From Pardosa pseudoannulata (taxonomy: Eukaryota > Arthropoda > Arachnida > Araneae > Lycosidae), in contig CM063502.1 in assembly GCA_032207245.1 (NCBI GenBank), positions 44,143,691-44,207,690 on the forward strand: a stretch of 64,000 bases of DNA, given 5' to 3'. A program made the position numbers and the translations under genes. Under the pieces are notes generated by a model. That model did not search any database and had not been told where the DNA came from. It was given only the letters and a program-made list of their open reading frames with translations. Positions within the stretch are counted from its first letter, which is position 1; every line of letters starts with the position of its first letter. Below, one piece after another: positions 25,966 to 35,808 of the stretch.

Positions 25966-26479
25966 GGATATTTGAATTCTGTGTTTTTTCAATTATCTCT
26001 TGTCTAGAAATAATATCTTCCAGGTTGAAAATTTTCACCATGGTAGTTTGAATTAAAAGGAGGAGAAAATAGGTAACTTAAAAAGGCTTCTCACCAAACT
26101 TTCATTATCGCTTGTGTTTTGTGTTTTCAGCTACAGAGCGAGTATTCTGCTACAGTCAGTCATCATGGGGGGGGAGGAGTTAAAGGGAAATGATTTGCTG
26201 AACTATAGGCTTTGAATGTTGAATGAGTATTGATTAATAAGTGTGGTGATGCAGGGAGGCATACTCGTGATTCTTGTGGGTGTTTCTGAGTGTGTGTAGT
26301 AATATTTTACTTCTGTGTCTGGTGATAGTTCAATCTAGCTATAATTGTATGAGGAAAGAGATTTATTGGATATTTAACAGATAAAAGAAGTTGCATTAAT
26401 TATGTTATTTAAATCATAATAATATTAGTTGTATTTTAGCTATTTAAAAATTACTCACATTAAATAATTATTTGTTAAA
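25966..26479. other. Intergenic/intronic sequence, nothing recognised
   Basis: No supported feature. Contains an eight-G homopolymer run at 26167-26174. Confidence 0.5.
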
Positions 26480-26487
26480 TCTTAAAC
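26480..26487. repeat. hAT target-site duplication, left copy
   Basis: TCTTAAAC, identical to 33325-33332. Confidence 0.93.
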
Positions 26488-26612
26488 CAGGGGTCGGCAA
26501 TATGTTTGTCCTTAAGGGCGCAATACTAAATTTGAAAATCACCGAGGGCGCATATTTTACAGATAATCAACAGGTATAAATAGGCATAAAAAAAACAGAT
26601 TTTTTTATAACT

Positions 26613-27901
26613 TTATTTTTTTGGTGTCATACATAATGATACATATAATTCAGTGTGAAACTTGGGTGTCCATATTTTCAGGTAATTTCTTATAATTGGG
26701 AATATATTCCCAGTCCTTAAACAATTATCTAAATGTGAGTCATTAAGTTTTGTTCGGCATTTTGATTTCAAATATTTCATATTTGAGAACAAAGACTCGC
26801 AATTGTATGTTGTTGCACAATATGAATAAATTTTTAGCGCACATTTCCTTAAAATAGGATACTTATTTTCATTGACTAAGTTCCAAAAAATTTTATCATT
26901 ACTATGCGCTTTTAAAATAATATCACTTTGCAAGTTTATTATTTCTAATTCTAGGTCTTCGATATTATGAAGCTCGAAATACACTGAAACTATTTCAAGG
27001 ACATCATCTTCAGAAACATTGAATGGATTTATGAAAAATATTAGAACGGTTTCTAATGCTGCAAAATCTTCAAATCTAGAAGAAAACTCTTCTATTAGCT
27101 TATCTATAATTTCTAAATATGATGTAGCAGTAAAATTTTCATTATTCAAATTTAAACTCTCAACAGTATATTTTATATTTGGGAAATGTGATAATGATTT
27201 TTTCAATAGATGGGATTTTAACAACACTAACTTGCATTTGAATGCATTTACTGCACTAATAATGTCAGCGATATGCTGATTTTTCCCTTGTAGTTTTAAT
27301 TTTAATTCATTCAACTTTGCCGTTATAGCTGTCAGAAATCCGAGGACGATTAGCCAATCCTTATTTTCTAATTGCTCGTAAAATTCGCCTCTTGATGCAA
27401 TAAATTCCTTTATTCGTGGCAAAAGCAGGATAAACCTCTCAAGCATTTTACCTCTGCTCAGCCACCTCACTTCAGTATTAAAAGAAGATCTGTGAACTGA
27501 ACGTCCTCATCTTCTAAAAGTAATTTAAACAATCTGTGTTGCATAGCTCCCGATCTTATGGAATTAATAATTTTTGTTACATAGTGTAAATACGTGTTGA
27601 AAACCGATTGTTTTTGCGCATAACATTTCCTGATGTGTGAGTCAATGATAAGAAATAAATTTAGGGAATAAGGAATCCTGTCTACATAAGGCAATAAATA
27701 TTTTTTTCTTACCAGTCATCGCTGGTGCCCCGTCTGTTGTAATTGACGATAACTTTTGTACAGGTAATTTTACATCTATAATATACTTTTTAAAAGTAGA
27801 AAAGATATCTTCTCCTCTGGAAGAATTCTTCTTTTGTTGTAGAATCAGAAAATACCATCTGCACTCAAATTGCTAATTGTGATATATTTGTCACGTCTGT
27901 C
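26613..27901 (-). pseudogene. hAT transposase, C-terminal two thirds (split by gypsy insertion)
   Basis: The largest intact piece is the 285-codon frame 26613-27470. Near residues 205-250 it carries the hAT C-terminal dimerisation block, including YCATTYNCESLFSNMKYLKS followed by C and RTKL, typical of GTF2IRD2/ZBED5/EPM2AIP1-like transposases. It starts within the family motif MRWLSRGK. Upstream, a different frame (27467-27720) supplies the region before it, and 27720-27900 contains SSITTDGAPAMTGKK, matching the family's conserved TTDGAPAM box. The frame changes at about 27467 and near 27820-27870, plus an in-frame stop, show decay that is independent of the gypsy insertion. The enzyme would excise and reinsert the element; this copy cannot. 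Confidence 0.9.
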
Positions 27902-28114
27902 TGTAGTATTTTAGGGGCCTTAATATAAGATGCAGATGTTCACGAAAACATATTTATTCACAAATTACAAATCACGTTATATGTACATTTTAAGCTTAAA
28001 GTTATTGTTCTGATGTTCTTAACCCAAAAACAGAATTCCCTCTGTCTATCTGGTGTTGCCAGATTCCAATTAATACAGAGTTCTTTTATTCTGGCTGTTG
28101 CCAGATACATTACA
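27902..28114 (-). repeat. Gypsy 3' LTR
   Basis: 213 bp, the same length as the other LTR and differing at two positions (A/G near the left end and A/G in CACGAAARCATA). Confidence 0.96.
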
Positions 28115-28131
28115 TCTTTTCCCCCCTTAAA
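28115..28131 (-). other. Polypurine tract
   Basis: On the minus strand AAGGGGGGAAAAGA directly abuts the 3' LTR, the expected primer for plus-strand DNA synthesis. Confidence 0.88.
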
Positions 28132-28197
28132 ATTAAATTTGTTAAACAGATAATACACATTCAAATATTTAAAACACAACAAATTAACATTAAATAG

Positions 28198-29190
28198 TCA
28201 ATAGTTAAATTCCTCATGGAAACGTTTAGGTTCATGTCTAATTCGACTGGAACGTCGAAGAAAAGTTCCTTGTTCCGGAGTAGTGACTTCTGGTAAATGG
28301 ATATCAGTACCGTCTGACTCTGGTAATTGGAGATCTGAAACAGTCTCTGGCGTAACTTTTTCATCGGATTTATCTACAGGTGTTGGTGACTGTTGACACT
28401 GTTCAGTGTGTTCTTGTTCTCGTTTCCGTAAATGATCGGCATGTACATGCATACCTTGCTGTGTTCTATAAGATAAAGGACCTGTTTTGTCCTCTATTGT
28501 TCCTGGTTTCCACGTTTGGTCAATTCCTCGTTTAATCCACACATTGTCTCCAATTTCAAAGTCTCTGTGTCTAGAAAATCTATCATGATAAAATTTTGAT
28601 TTTAAGCTTTCCACGTCGTTTATATGGTCAGGTTTCAACCGATCAAATACAGTTGAAAGTTCTCTGTTGAGAAATAACTTCGTCGGTGTGCAACCCGTTG
28701 CTCGATGTATGGTTGTTCGATAAGTAAATAAAAAAACTTGTAGTTGATGCTCTTGATTGGAAAACTGATTAGATGTTTTCTTGAAGCGGGTTTTAAATGT
28801 GCGTATGACACGCTCTGCTAGTCCGTTATTTCTGGAATGATAAGGAGTCGATCGAATATGTTTTACACCATTCATCTCCCAAAATTCTCAAATTCGGTGG
28901 AAGTAAATTGTGGACCATTGTCAGACACAATTATCCGACATACTCCATAAGAGCTAAATAATTTTCTGAAACACTTTATGATATCTAATGACGTAACATT
29001 TTTAAGTTTAAAGACTTCCAGCCAACGTGAATGAGAATCGATGATGAAGAGCCAATTTTCACCATTAAGTTGAGCTAAATCAATGTGAACTCTGTCCCAA
29101 GGTTTACCAGTGTTGTTCCATAACAATAATGGAGACTCAGCAATTTTTAGATGATGTTCATTGCAATCATTACAACATCTGACTGTTCGA
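28198..29190 (-). pseudogene. Integrase remainder of the gypsy element, two frame breaks
   Basis: The catalytic core continues here. 28872-29126 carries VHIDLAQL (first Asp) and IVSDNGPQFTS (second Asp). 28198-28875 carries YHSRNNGLAERVIRTFK (catalytic Glu) and a C-terminal domain with WKPGTIEDKTGPLSY, ending in a charged tail near 28200 beside the 3' LTR. The H2C2 cysteines (RCCNDC) lie in the frame opened by the first break at about 29180. The second break is at about 28878-28888, near a run of four T. Each break is consistent with a single-base indel. All DDE residues are preserved, so the breaks are recent or are sequencing errors. Confidence 0.9.
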
Positions 29191-32182
29191 TGTCTCTATC
29201 AATGGCAGGCCACCATACTGACATTCTGGCAACAGATTTCATTGCAACTATGCCAGTATGTGATTCGTGGAGTTTATCAATCACTAAATATCTTAATTTC
29301 TCCGGAATCACTAAACGATTGTTCAGTAGCAAAATTCTTTGTTTATAAGTAAGCTCATTTTTTTTCTCAAAGAAAGGAATAAGTGCTTCTTCAATATTTT
29401 GTTTTGACGGCCGGCCTTTCTCAATGTATAGAATTACCTTTGATAGGACAGAATCCTTTTCCGTAGATCTACGTAATGTGCGACGTGTTAACGTAAGTTC
29501 ATGTATTGTGTGATTGGCAATGCTGTAAACAAATGAAGAATCTTCAAATTTACTTACTTTCTTATCTGGTAACGGCAAACGTGACAAGGCATCTGGAACC
29601 ACCATTTGTTGGCCAGGACGATGCTCTATTTCGTAATCGAAAGCACCTAGAGTTATAGCCCATCTTGTTAACCTTAAGGTTGCTAGACTTGGAACTTCTT
29701 TGTGTTGATTTAATATGCGTTCTAATGGTCTATGATCACTCTGAATAATGAAATGGTGTCCAATGAGGTATTTATAGAACTTTTGTAACCCAAACATAAC
29801 TGCTAGGGCCTCACGATCTATGTTTGAATAATTGCATTCAGCAGGTGTTAAAGTTCTAGAAGCAGCAGCAATAAGCTTCAGTTCCCCCTCTATGCGATGC
29901 TGTATAACTGCACCAAGTCCTCGAATTGATGAATCACAAGCCAAAATTAATGGTTGTTTTGGATCAAAATGTACCAGTATGGCTGGAGATGAAATACTTT
30001 CCCTAATTTTTTCGAATGCATTTTGATGACATTCAGTCCATCCCCAAGAAGAATTTTTTGTTAATAGTTCGTGTAAGGGTGTGCACAGTATTTGTAAATT
30101 CTTCACAAAGCGGCTATAATAATTCACAGATCCTAAAAATGATCGGAGTTCTGAAACATTATTTGGAGGTGGTTGTTCTCTCAAAGCGCGTATTCGTTCA
30201 ATGTCTGGCGAAATGCCTGTTTTGTTAATCACATGTCCAAGAAATTTAATTTCTTCTTTGAATAACTGTATTTTTGACATTTGTGTTTTTAAACCGACCT
30301 TACGAAAAATTTCAAATACCTGTCGAAGTCGTTGAGCATGTTCTTGTATATTTCGACCTCCGACTGCAATGTCATCTTGAAACCATGTAACACCTTCGAT
30401 TCCAATAAGAAACTGGTCCATCAATTTTTGAAATATTATGGGTGCTGCTGATATGCCAAAAGGCATTCGACAAAAGCGATAATATCCTCTATGTGTAGCA
30501 ATTACTAAATATTTCCGAGATTCTTCACTAACTTTAACTTGCAAAAATGCATCCTTTAAATCAATTACACTAAAAATTGTGCAACCATTTAACTGAGAAA
30601 CAATGTCTTCGAATGTTGGATACGGATATTGTTCTGTTATCATATGTTTGTTTATCGTGGATTTAAAATCGCCACATAATCTAATTTGACCATTTTTCTT
30701 TGTCACGTAAACACCTGGTGACGCCCATTGTACGGTTTGCTCGTTAACATTAACACTTTCTAAAGTGCCATTTTCTATCAAACGATTAATTTCTTTATCG
30801 GCAGCAGGCTTAAGCGCATATGGAACAGATCGAGCCTTACAGATTACTGGTTTTGCGTTATCATGTAACCTGATGACCGCCTCAAAACTTCGAACTGTAC
30901 CTATTTTAGTTTGATCAAATATGTCAGCATAATCTTCAAGAAGTTGTGATTCAAGTGTTCGAACATTTTCATCAATATATTTTACCTCAAATTTTGGTTC
31001 TAAATGGAATACTTCCATCAAATCCTTGCCTAATATAGGTACACTGTTACCTGGAACTACTGTTAGTAAACAATCTTCCGATTTCGATTCGATTTTGATT
31101 TTCACTTTAATGTCTCCCAGTGTTGCAATCGGTTTATCAGGATACGCAATTAGTTGTTTAGATTTTAAAAGTTTCGGTTTCCCAATTATTCTATAAAAAC
31201 TTTCAGGTATTATAGATTTCCCTGATCCAGTATCGTATTGAAAATCAATTTCTTTCTTGTTAATTACAGCTCTAACCTTATATTTATTATCATTCCTTAT
31301 GTGAAAAATATGATGAACGAATTCTGCTTTCCCAGATCGTACACATACTTTTTCAAAATGTCCTTTAGTATGACAACTGCGGCAAGTGGCTAATTCAGCT
31401 CTACATTTCTCCCCTTTCAAATGTTTACTTTTCCCACATCGAATGCAGACAGTTCGTTTATCTATTCGGAATTTATTACGTTCCATCTCGCTATGAACTA
31501 TTAGTTTGGTTTTGAAAGTGGTGGGTTTGGCGCCGGCGTTGAAATTGTTTTTCTTTGCATTCTGAGTTGGCGTATTTATTTTATTCACACTTGTAACGGA
31601 ATTTTTATGTTCGGAATGTATAACAGATTCAATAGTTTCTCGATTGATATACGCTGATTCATAATTTAAAGCCGACTTCTCGATCTGATTAAAATTTGCT
31701 GTTTCATCAGAATGTTCACGAAACAAATGTTCTTGTATTCGGGAATCATTGATACCCAGTATTAATTGATCTCTTAAACGTTTATATAAAGAATTCTTAA
31801 ATTTACAGTTTACAGCAAGAGTTCGTAAAGCAGCAATAAATTCAGCTATTGATTCACCGTTACGGCGAAAACGTTGGGAAAATTTTGTTCTTTCGGCATG
31901 GATGTTTGTTGCCGGTTTAAAATGCTGTTCCAAAAAATCTTTAATTTCAGAATAAGTTTTTTCGTCAGGAGAAATAGGATCAAAATTATCATTCACTAAT
32001 TTAAATAAACAAGGTCCCATACAACGTAAAATTAAATCTCGTTTATCTGCATCTTCAGTGATACGAAAAACTCTTATTTCAAGTCCAAAACGTCTAAAAT
32101 AATATCGTATATCATCCTTACCTGGGCAAAATTCGTTGAAAGTAAACTTTGATAAATCAATCGCTCTAGTTTCCTTTGACAT
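29147..32182 (-). CDS. Gag-pol polyprotein of the gypsy element (1011 codons, ends prematurely in integrase)
   Basis: A single frame from MSKETRAIDL. Gag occupies about 1-240. A cysteine-rich region follows, with the zinc knuckle CRSCHTKGHFEKVC at 267-280 (CX2CX4HX4C) and an upstream CIRC pair at 246-249. The protease active site DTGS is at 317-320. Reverse transcriptase spans about 430-660, with conserved VYVTKKNGQIRLCGDF near 491, VIDLKDAF near 539 and the catalytic FQDD at 601-604, a variant of YxDD. RNase H lies at about 745-880, with acidic residues in ACDSS (748-752) and SDHRPLE. The integrase H2C2 finger begins at 972-975 (HESH), with WWPAIDRDIE near 990. The frame then breaks at codon ~1000 and stops; the rest of the integrase is in other frames downstream. 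The element would copy its RNA and integrate; this copy lacks a continuous integrase. Confidence 0.95.
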   Translation of the reverse strand: MSKETRAIDLSKFTFNEFCPGKDDIRYYFRRFGLEIRVFRITEDADKRDLILRCMGPCLFKLVNDNFDPISPDEKTYSEIKDFLEQHFKPATNIHAERTKFSQRFRRNGESIAEFIAALRTLAVNCKFKNSLYKRLRDQLILGINDSRIQEHLFREHSDETANFNQIEKSALNYESAYINRETIESVIHSEHKNSVTSVNKINTPTQNAKKNNFNAGAKPTTFKTKLIVHSEMERNKFRIDKRTVCIRCGKSKHLKGEKCRAELATCRSCHTKGHFEKVCVRSGKAEFVHHIFHIRNDNKYKVRAVINKKEIDFQYDTGSGKSIIPESFYRIIGKPKLLKSKQLIAYPDKPIATLGDIKVKIKIESKSEDCLLTVVPGNSVPILGKDLMEVFHLEPKFEVKYIDENVRTLESQLLEDYADIFDQTKIGTVRSFEAVIRLHDNAKPVICKARSVPYALKPAADKEINRLIENGTLESVNVNEQTVQWASPGVYVTKKNGQIRLCGDFKSTINKHMITEQYPYPTFEDIVSQLNGCTIFSVIDLKDAFLQVKVSEESRKYLVIATHRGYYRFCRMPFGISAAPIIFQKLMDQFLIGIEGVTWFQDDIAVGGRNIQEHAQRLRQVFEIFRKVGLKTQMSKIQLFKEEIKFLGHVINKTGISPDIERIRALREQPPPNNVSELRSFLGSVNYYSRFVKNLQILCTPLHELLTKNSSWGWTECHQNAFEKIRESISSPAILVHFDPKQPLILACDSSIRGLGAVIQHRIEGELKLIAAASRTLTPAECNYSNIDREALAVMFGLQKFYKYLIGHHFIIQSDHRPLERILNQHKEVPSLATLRLTRWAITLGAFDYEIEHRPGQQMVVPDALSRLPLPDKKVSKFEDSSFVYSIANHTIHELTLTRRTLRRSTEKDSVLSKVILYIEKGRPSKQNIEEALIPFFEKKNELTYKQRILLLNNRLVIPEKLRYLVIDKLHESHTGIVAMKSVARMSVWWPAIDRDIEQSDVVMIAMNII

Positions 32183-32204
32183 GATGCTTTACTTCTGTTC
32201 TTTT

Positions 32205-32223
32205 TTTATCCTCGTTGCCAAAA
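32205..32223 (-). other. Primer-binding site candidate
   Basis: Next to the 5' LTR, read on the minus strand, TTT is followed by TGGCAACGAGGATAAA. It begins with TGG, complementary to the CCA end of a tRNA. I do not assign the tRNA identity. Confidence 0.7.
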
Positions 32224-32436
32224 TGTAGTGTTTTAGGGGCCTTAATATAAGATGCAGATGTTCACGAAAGCATATTTATTCACAAATTACAAATCACGTT
32301 ATATGTACATTTTAAGCTTAAAGTTATTGTTCTGATGTTCTTAACCCAAAAACAGAATTCCCTCTGTCTATCTGGTGTTGCCAGATTCCAATTAATACAG
32401 AGTTCTTTTATTCTGGCTGTTGCCAGATACATTACA
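32224..32436 (-). repeat. Gypsy 5' LTR (upstream for the minus-strand element)
   Basis: 213 bp, TGTA...TACA ends, 99% identical by eye to 27902-28114. The promoter for the element should lie here, but I see no diagnostic TATA box. Confidence 0.96.
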
Positions 32437-32995
32437 CTGTCAATTCATCCATCTGTAGCGAAAAGAAAATACAATTTTCTATATCATTTGCTAATTCTGC
32501 ATCCAAATTCTCCGCAATTACTTCAATTCTTCTATTAACAGTTCGTGCTGATAATTGCAACGTGTTTATAGTTGAAACTATTTCTTTTTTATTTTTAAAT
32601 TCTTCAAAAACTGAATCAGCAGCTTCCCAGCTAGCACGGAAATGTTTGATTTTCGTTGGCAATAAGTTGGCTGTTGGTCTTTGGTTGGGTAAATGTTGAA
32701 AAGGGGAAATGAAGTGATGGTAATTAGTTGACAAAATGTTTGGTTGGCCATCGGTAATTCTGAAACGTTGGCAAACCGTTGGGCCAACGTAAGAGATTTT
32801 CTATTTACGCCTCTTGCACAAATTTCTTCTAATTTCAGAATTTAATTGGATAGTCACTATCAAAATTGGTATGAACGGTCTTAAAATGTCGTTCAATATT
32901 ACTTTTCTTGGGAATTATTATTACACAACAAACAAATACACTTCCCTTTGTAATCAACGAAACAATATAGATGTTCTCATTCATCGTTAAAATAA
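32437..32995 (-). pseudogene. hAT transposase, N-terminal part (zinc finger and start of catalytic core)
   Basis: Continuation of the same gene on the far side of the nested retrotransposon. The segment nearest the insertion reads NTLQLSARTVNRRIEVIAEN and ends IFFSLQMDELT, matching the RNT/R.RI...F.SI..DE.TD region of GTF2IRD2/ZBED5-like transposases. Farther upstream, KSLTLAQRFANVSELPMANQ and ERHFKTVHTNFDSDYP correspond to the family N-terminus, with the latter looking like the end of a BED/TTF-type zinc finger (ERHF..VH). Several frame shifts occur at about 32650, 32740 and 32850. The 5-bp duplication CTGTC left by the gypsy element is at 32437-32441. Confidence 0.82.
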
Positions 32996-33324
32996 ATGTT
33001 CTTTTTCTTTTACATTATTCCATGAAGGGTTTTGAAAGAAAAGAATTATTTCGGATTACTTGGTAGTTTTAAATGCATGGTCTACGAGTGGTCTATTCGA
33101 AATCACACACTAACAAAAAATACGTGCGTGTGATTAGATACGCTCAAGGTTAGCAAACTGCTAATCTATGCACAATCCTAAACTCAACTGACTACTTGCT
33201 GTATATCGCCGTTTGACAAGAGTAAGTAAATCGCTCTGGCCATCATACATTAGTCCAGCGAGGGCGCATTAAAAATTGATCGGGGACGCCATGGCGCCCG
33301 CGGGCGCCGCATTGCCTACCCCTA

Positions 33325-33332
33325 TCTTAAAC
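33325..33332. repeat. hAT target-site duplication, right copy
   Basis: TCTTAAAC, identical to 26480-26487. Confidence 0.93.
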
Positions 33333-33837
33333 CATCAATTATGTGTTTCGTGAGACTAACTGGGTAGTTGTTTCCATGTAGTGCACTACTTAGTTTTTTA
33401 ACATGTTTTAGTTTTTTAACATGTTAATCCTGATTTGCTGTCAAGCATAATCCATTTATTGTAACAAGCTGATTGACAATATTGTTTTTAAGGGAAGAAT
33501 TCCAAAATCCTGAAATTTAATAATCTCAGAATCTTTTATCACAGAAATCTAAAGTAAATTTCTTGACTATTTATTTCAATATTTCAATGTCAGACATTTA
33601 CACATAAAAATAAGTGAGAGTGCTCCTACATAATAATTCTTAAGTTATAAGGATAGACTATATACTGCTAGATAGATATTATACTGCTATTTGTATTTCT
33701 GCTTGGACACTGACTGGTCATTCGTAATTATGTGGATTACATGGCTGAGCAGGTTAGCTGGTTCTTCTTTTTTTTATTTCATTAATTTGTTAAAAGGGTT
33801 TGTAGGTTTTATTTTTAAAGATGGCAGATGATCTGCC
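33333..33837. other. Intronic sequence, nothing recognised
   Basis: AT-rich, with no supported feature. Confidence 0.45.
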
Positions 33838-34475
33838 CAGGGCTTCGAACTGGAACTGAACCGAAAACTGGAAAAAAAGTTATTTTGGTATGAACAAAAA
33901 CTGGAACTGAGCTGAAAATAAAATATCGGTTTGATATATCTTAAGTAATTTTGTCACTGCAACCAGCTTATCAATATTTTCTAATTTAACATCAACCTAA
34001 TTACTTGCACATTGTGCCAAACAGTGGTCGAATGGTTAGGGTGCTGATCTTTGGTACCAGAGATTGTGGGTTCGAATCCCACTGTGGCATGGATGTTCAT
34101 AGCTATTAATTATGAATCAGCTTTAAACAGTAGGTACCAGTTTCATTACATCTTGTGTTGCTATTAAGAAGACTGTAGCACTCTACACCAAACTACATGC
34201 ACATTGCTTCTCCATTTCTTGTTTTGATGTTCACAAGTACTCTTCTGTTTCAGTTTCACATGAAACTACAGGTAGAAGGTAGATTTATATTTAGTCGAAT
34301 GTTCAGTTGTTAAATGCAATATTGATAATGGATAACATTGCCAATCTCTACTCATTGCTTGTATCGTACATGCTGGTAAATTGTATCAATTCACATAGTG
34401 TATCAATTAAAAAAAGAATAAAATCTAAATTTTGATATAATTAAATTTTTTACACATTTGTGGCTTAAAGCCCTG
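33838..34475 (+). mobile_element. hAT-like non-autonomous element carrying a SINE, copy E
   Basis: Starts CAGGGCTTCGAAC, runs through GGAACTGAACCGAAAACTGG, carries the SINE (about 34015-34190; B-box GGGTTCGAATCCC), then the shared 3' half (GCACATTGCTTCTCCATTTC, GGTAGAAGGTAG, GCTTGTATCGTACATGCTGG). It ends near GGCTTAAAGCCCTG. Flanks GATCTGCC (33830-33837) and GTTCTACC (34476-34483) agree at 6 of 8 positions, compatible with an aged 8-bp duplication. Confidence 0.85.
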
Positions 34476-34483
34476 GTTCTACC

Positions 34484-35808
34484 TGATGTATTACGTCTCA
34501 ATTTCAAGGAGTTTGGCAAAATCTGTGCCAATCAAATGTCTCACTTGAAGTTTGAAGTCTTCAAAATTGCTGGGTAAAGACACAGTCAAATGCTGTGGTC
34601 GAAATAGTCAAAAGCAGATGCTTTTCAGCAAACTGCAAAGTAACCAACATTGATTAGTTACTAATATTATTTCCAATGTGGTAGAACTTGCTGCAGATAT
34701 CCTCCAGTTATCACATTGACTTTAGGCAACTGAACATTCTGAACCAATAACGAGAAATTAAATAATTTCGGGGATGGAGGAAAAACCTGAGGTGTGCAAA
34801 CTCTACTAAAATTAATTGAAGATTATGTCAATCAACTGCTTGTACAAAAGAGTCCTTTAAAAATCGTCATACATAGATGAGAAATTATGCCTAATTTGTT
34901 TTTTGCCTTAGATATCCTTGATATTATTTTTGTTTTTTTAATTTTTCTTTGTGTGTTGATCAGCAAATCTACCCAAGCTATTCTGCTAATTGCTCATTTT
35001 AAAAGTGGCTTTAACTCTGTAACCAGTGTATAATTTATTGTTTTTAAAAAAATATTTTGTTTTTATATATATTAACAAAAATGCCAATGCTTTAGATATA
35101 CTTGGAAGTTATTTGATTTTTTGGTGTGTTTTCTATTATCCAATTGTGAAAATCAATACTGCCGATTTTCAGGGATATTGTCTAAAATTAATTGTGAAAT
35201 GGAGTTAAAATTTTAAAATGTTTTAAAAATGAGTTAGACTAACAATTTTTGTAAAAAGCAAAATCTGGTACAAAAGCATTTGTAAATGCTAAAGACTAAA
35301 ATGTTTATTTTATATATTGGATAAACAGTTTTACAATTTTTCACATTTTAATAATGTTTTATATATACACTAAAAATATTTCAATAGAATTGATTTCATT
35401 TACTTTTGAAGCATTTGTGTAAACTTAACATGTCTTTTATAGATTAAATAAACATTTCCATTTATCCCTATTTTCTCTTTTTTTAAATATATATTTTTAT
35501 CTATGAACTGAAAATTATCGTTACTGCAATAAACTACAGATTTTTCTCTTTTGGAAGTTAGCACCTATGTATTAATGATATATTATTGTGTAACATTTTT
35601 AAAAATGTCTTAAAATGTGATGGTAATAGTACAGGAGGTAGTATTAATAAGTGAGTAAAATAAACATATGCCTTCACACATAAGAAGACTGAATTTATCC
35701 CTAAGAATAAGTTTGTATTGTTAATAACCCCAATAAAGTAATATGACTATGCTGTCAATATTTATATGTAGAAAGTTTGAGTTCTTACATAAATATTTCT
35801 TCCTTTAG
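34484..35808. other. Putative intron preceding the CXXC exon
   Basis: AT-rich, with no supported exon or repeat. It ends with the splice acceptor TTCTTCCTTTAG at 35797-35808. Confidence 0.5.

Larger units (their letters stand above)
27902..32436 (-). mobile_element. Ty3/gypsy LTR retrotransposon, full length, nested in the hAT element
   Basis: A 4535-bp element with two 213-bp LTRs, a gag-pol frame, a primer-binding site and a polypurine tract, all consistently on the minus strand. It is flanked by the 5-bp duplication CTGTC at 27897-27901 and 32437-32441. LTRs start TGTA and end TACA. Domain order Gag-zinc knuckle-protease-RT-RNase H-integrase is the Ty3/gypsy order. The single fused gag-pol frame, a K02A2.6-like pol and the absence of an env-like frame suggest a Mag-like lineage, by inference. 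No chromodomain is evident after the integrase. LTRs differ at two positions (27908/32230 and ~27947/32269 in my alignment), so the insertion is recent. Confidence 0.97.
26488..33324 (-). mobile_element. hAT transposon (GTF2IRD2/ZBED5-like transposase), interrupted by a nested LTR element
   Basis: Both ends are defined. The left terminus CAGGGGTCGGCAAT (26488-26501) and the right terminus ATTGCCTACCCCTA (33311-33324) are inverted repeats with two mismatches. They are flanked by the perfect 8-bp duplication TCTTAAAC at 26480-26487 and 33325-33332, the size expected for hAT. Subterminal GGGCGCAATA/GGGCGCATA and AATGCGCCC motifs occur at both ends. Without the nested gypsy element and its extra 5-bp duplication the transposon is about 2.3 kb. 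The transposase gene is on the minus strand and reads right to left. It lies antisense inside the putative CXXC-gene intron. Confidence 0.95.

Noticed and set aside
29151..30228. Short plus-strand open frames opposite the gypsy pol gene
   Set aside because: Antisense shadows of a long frame with clear RT/RNase H motifs on the minus strand.
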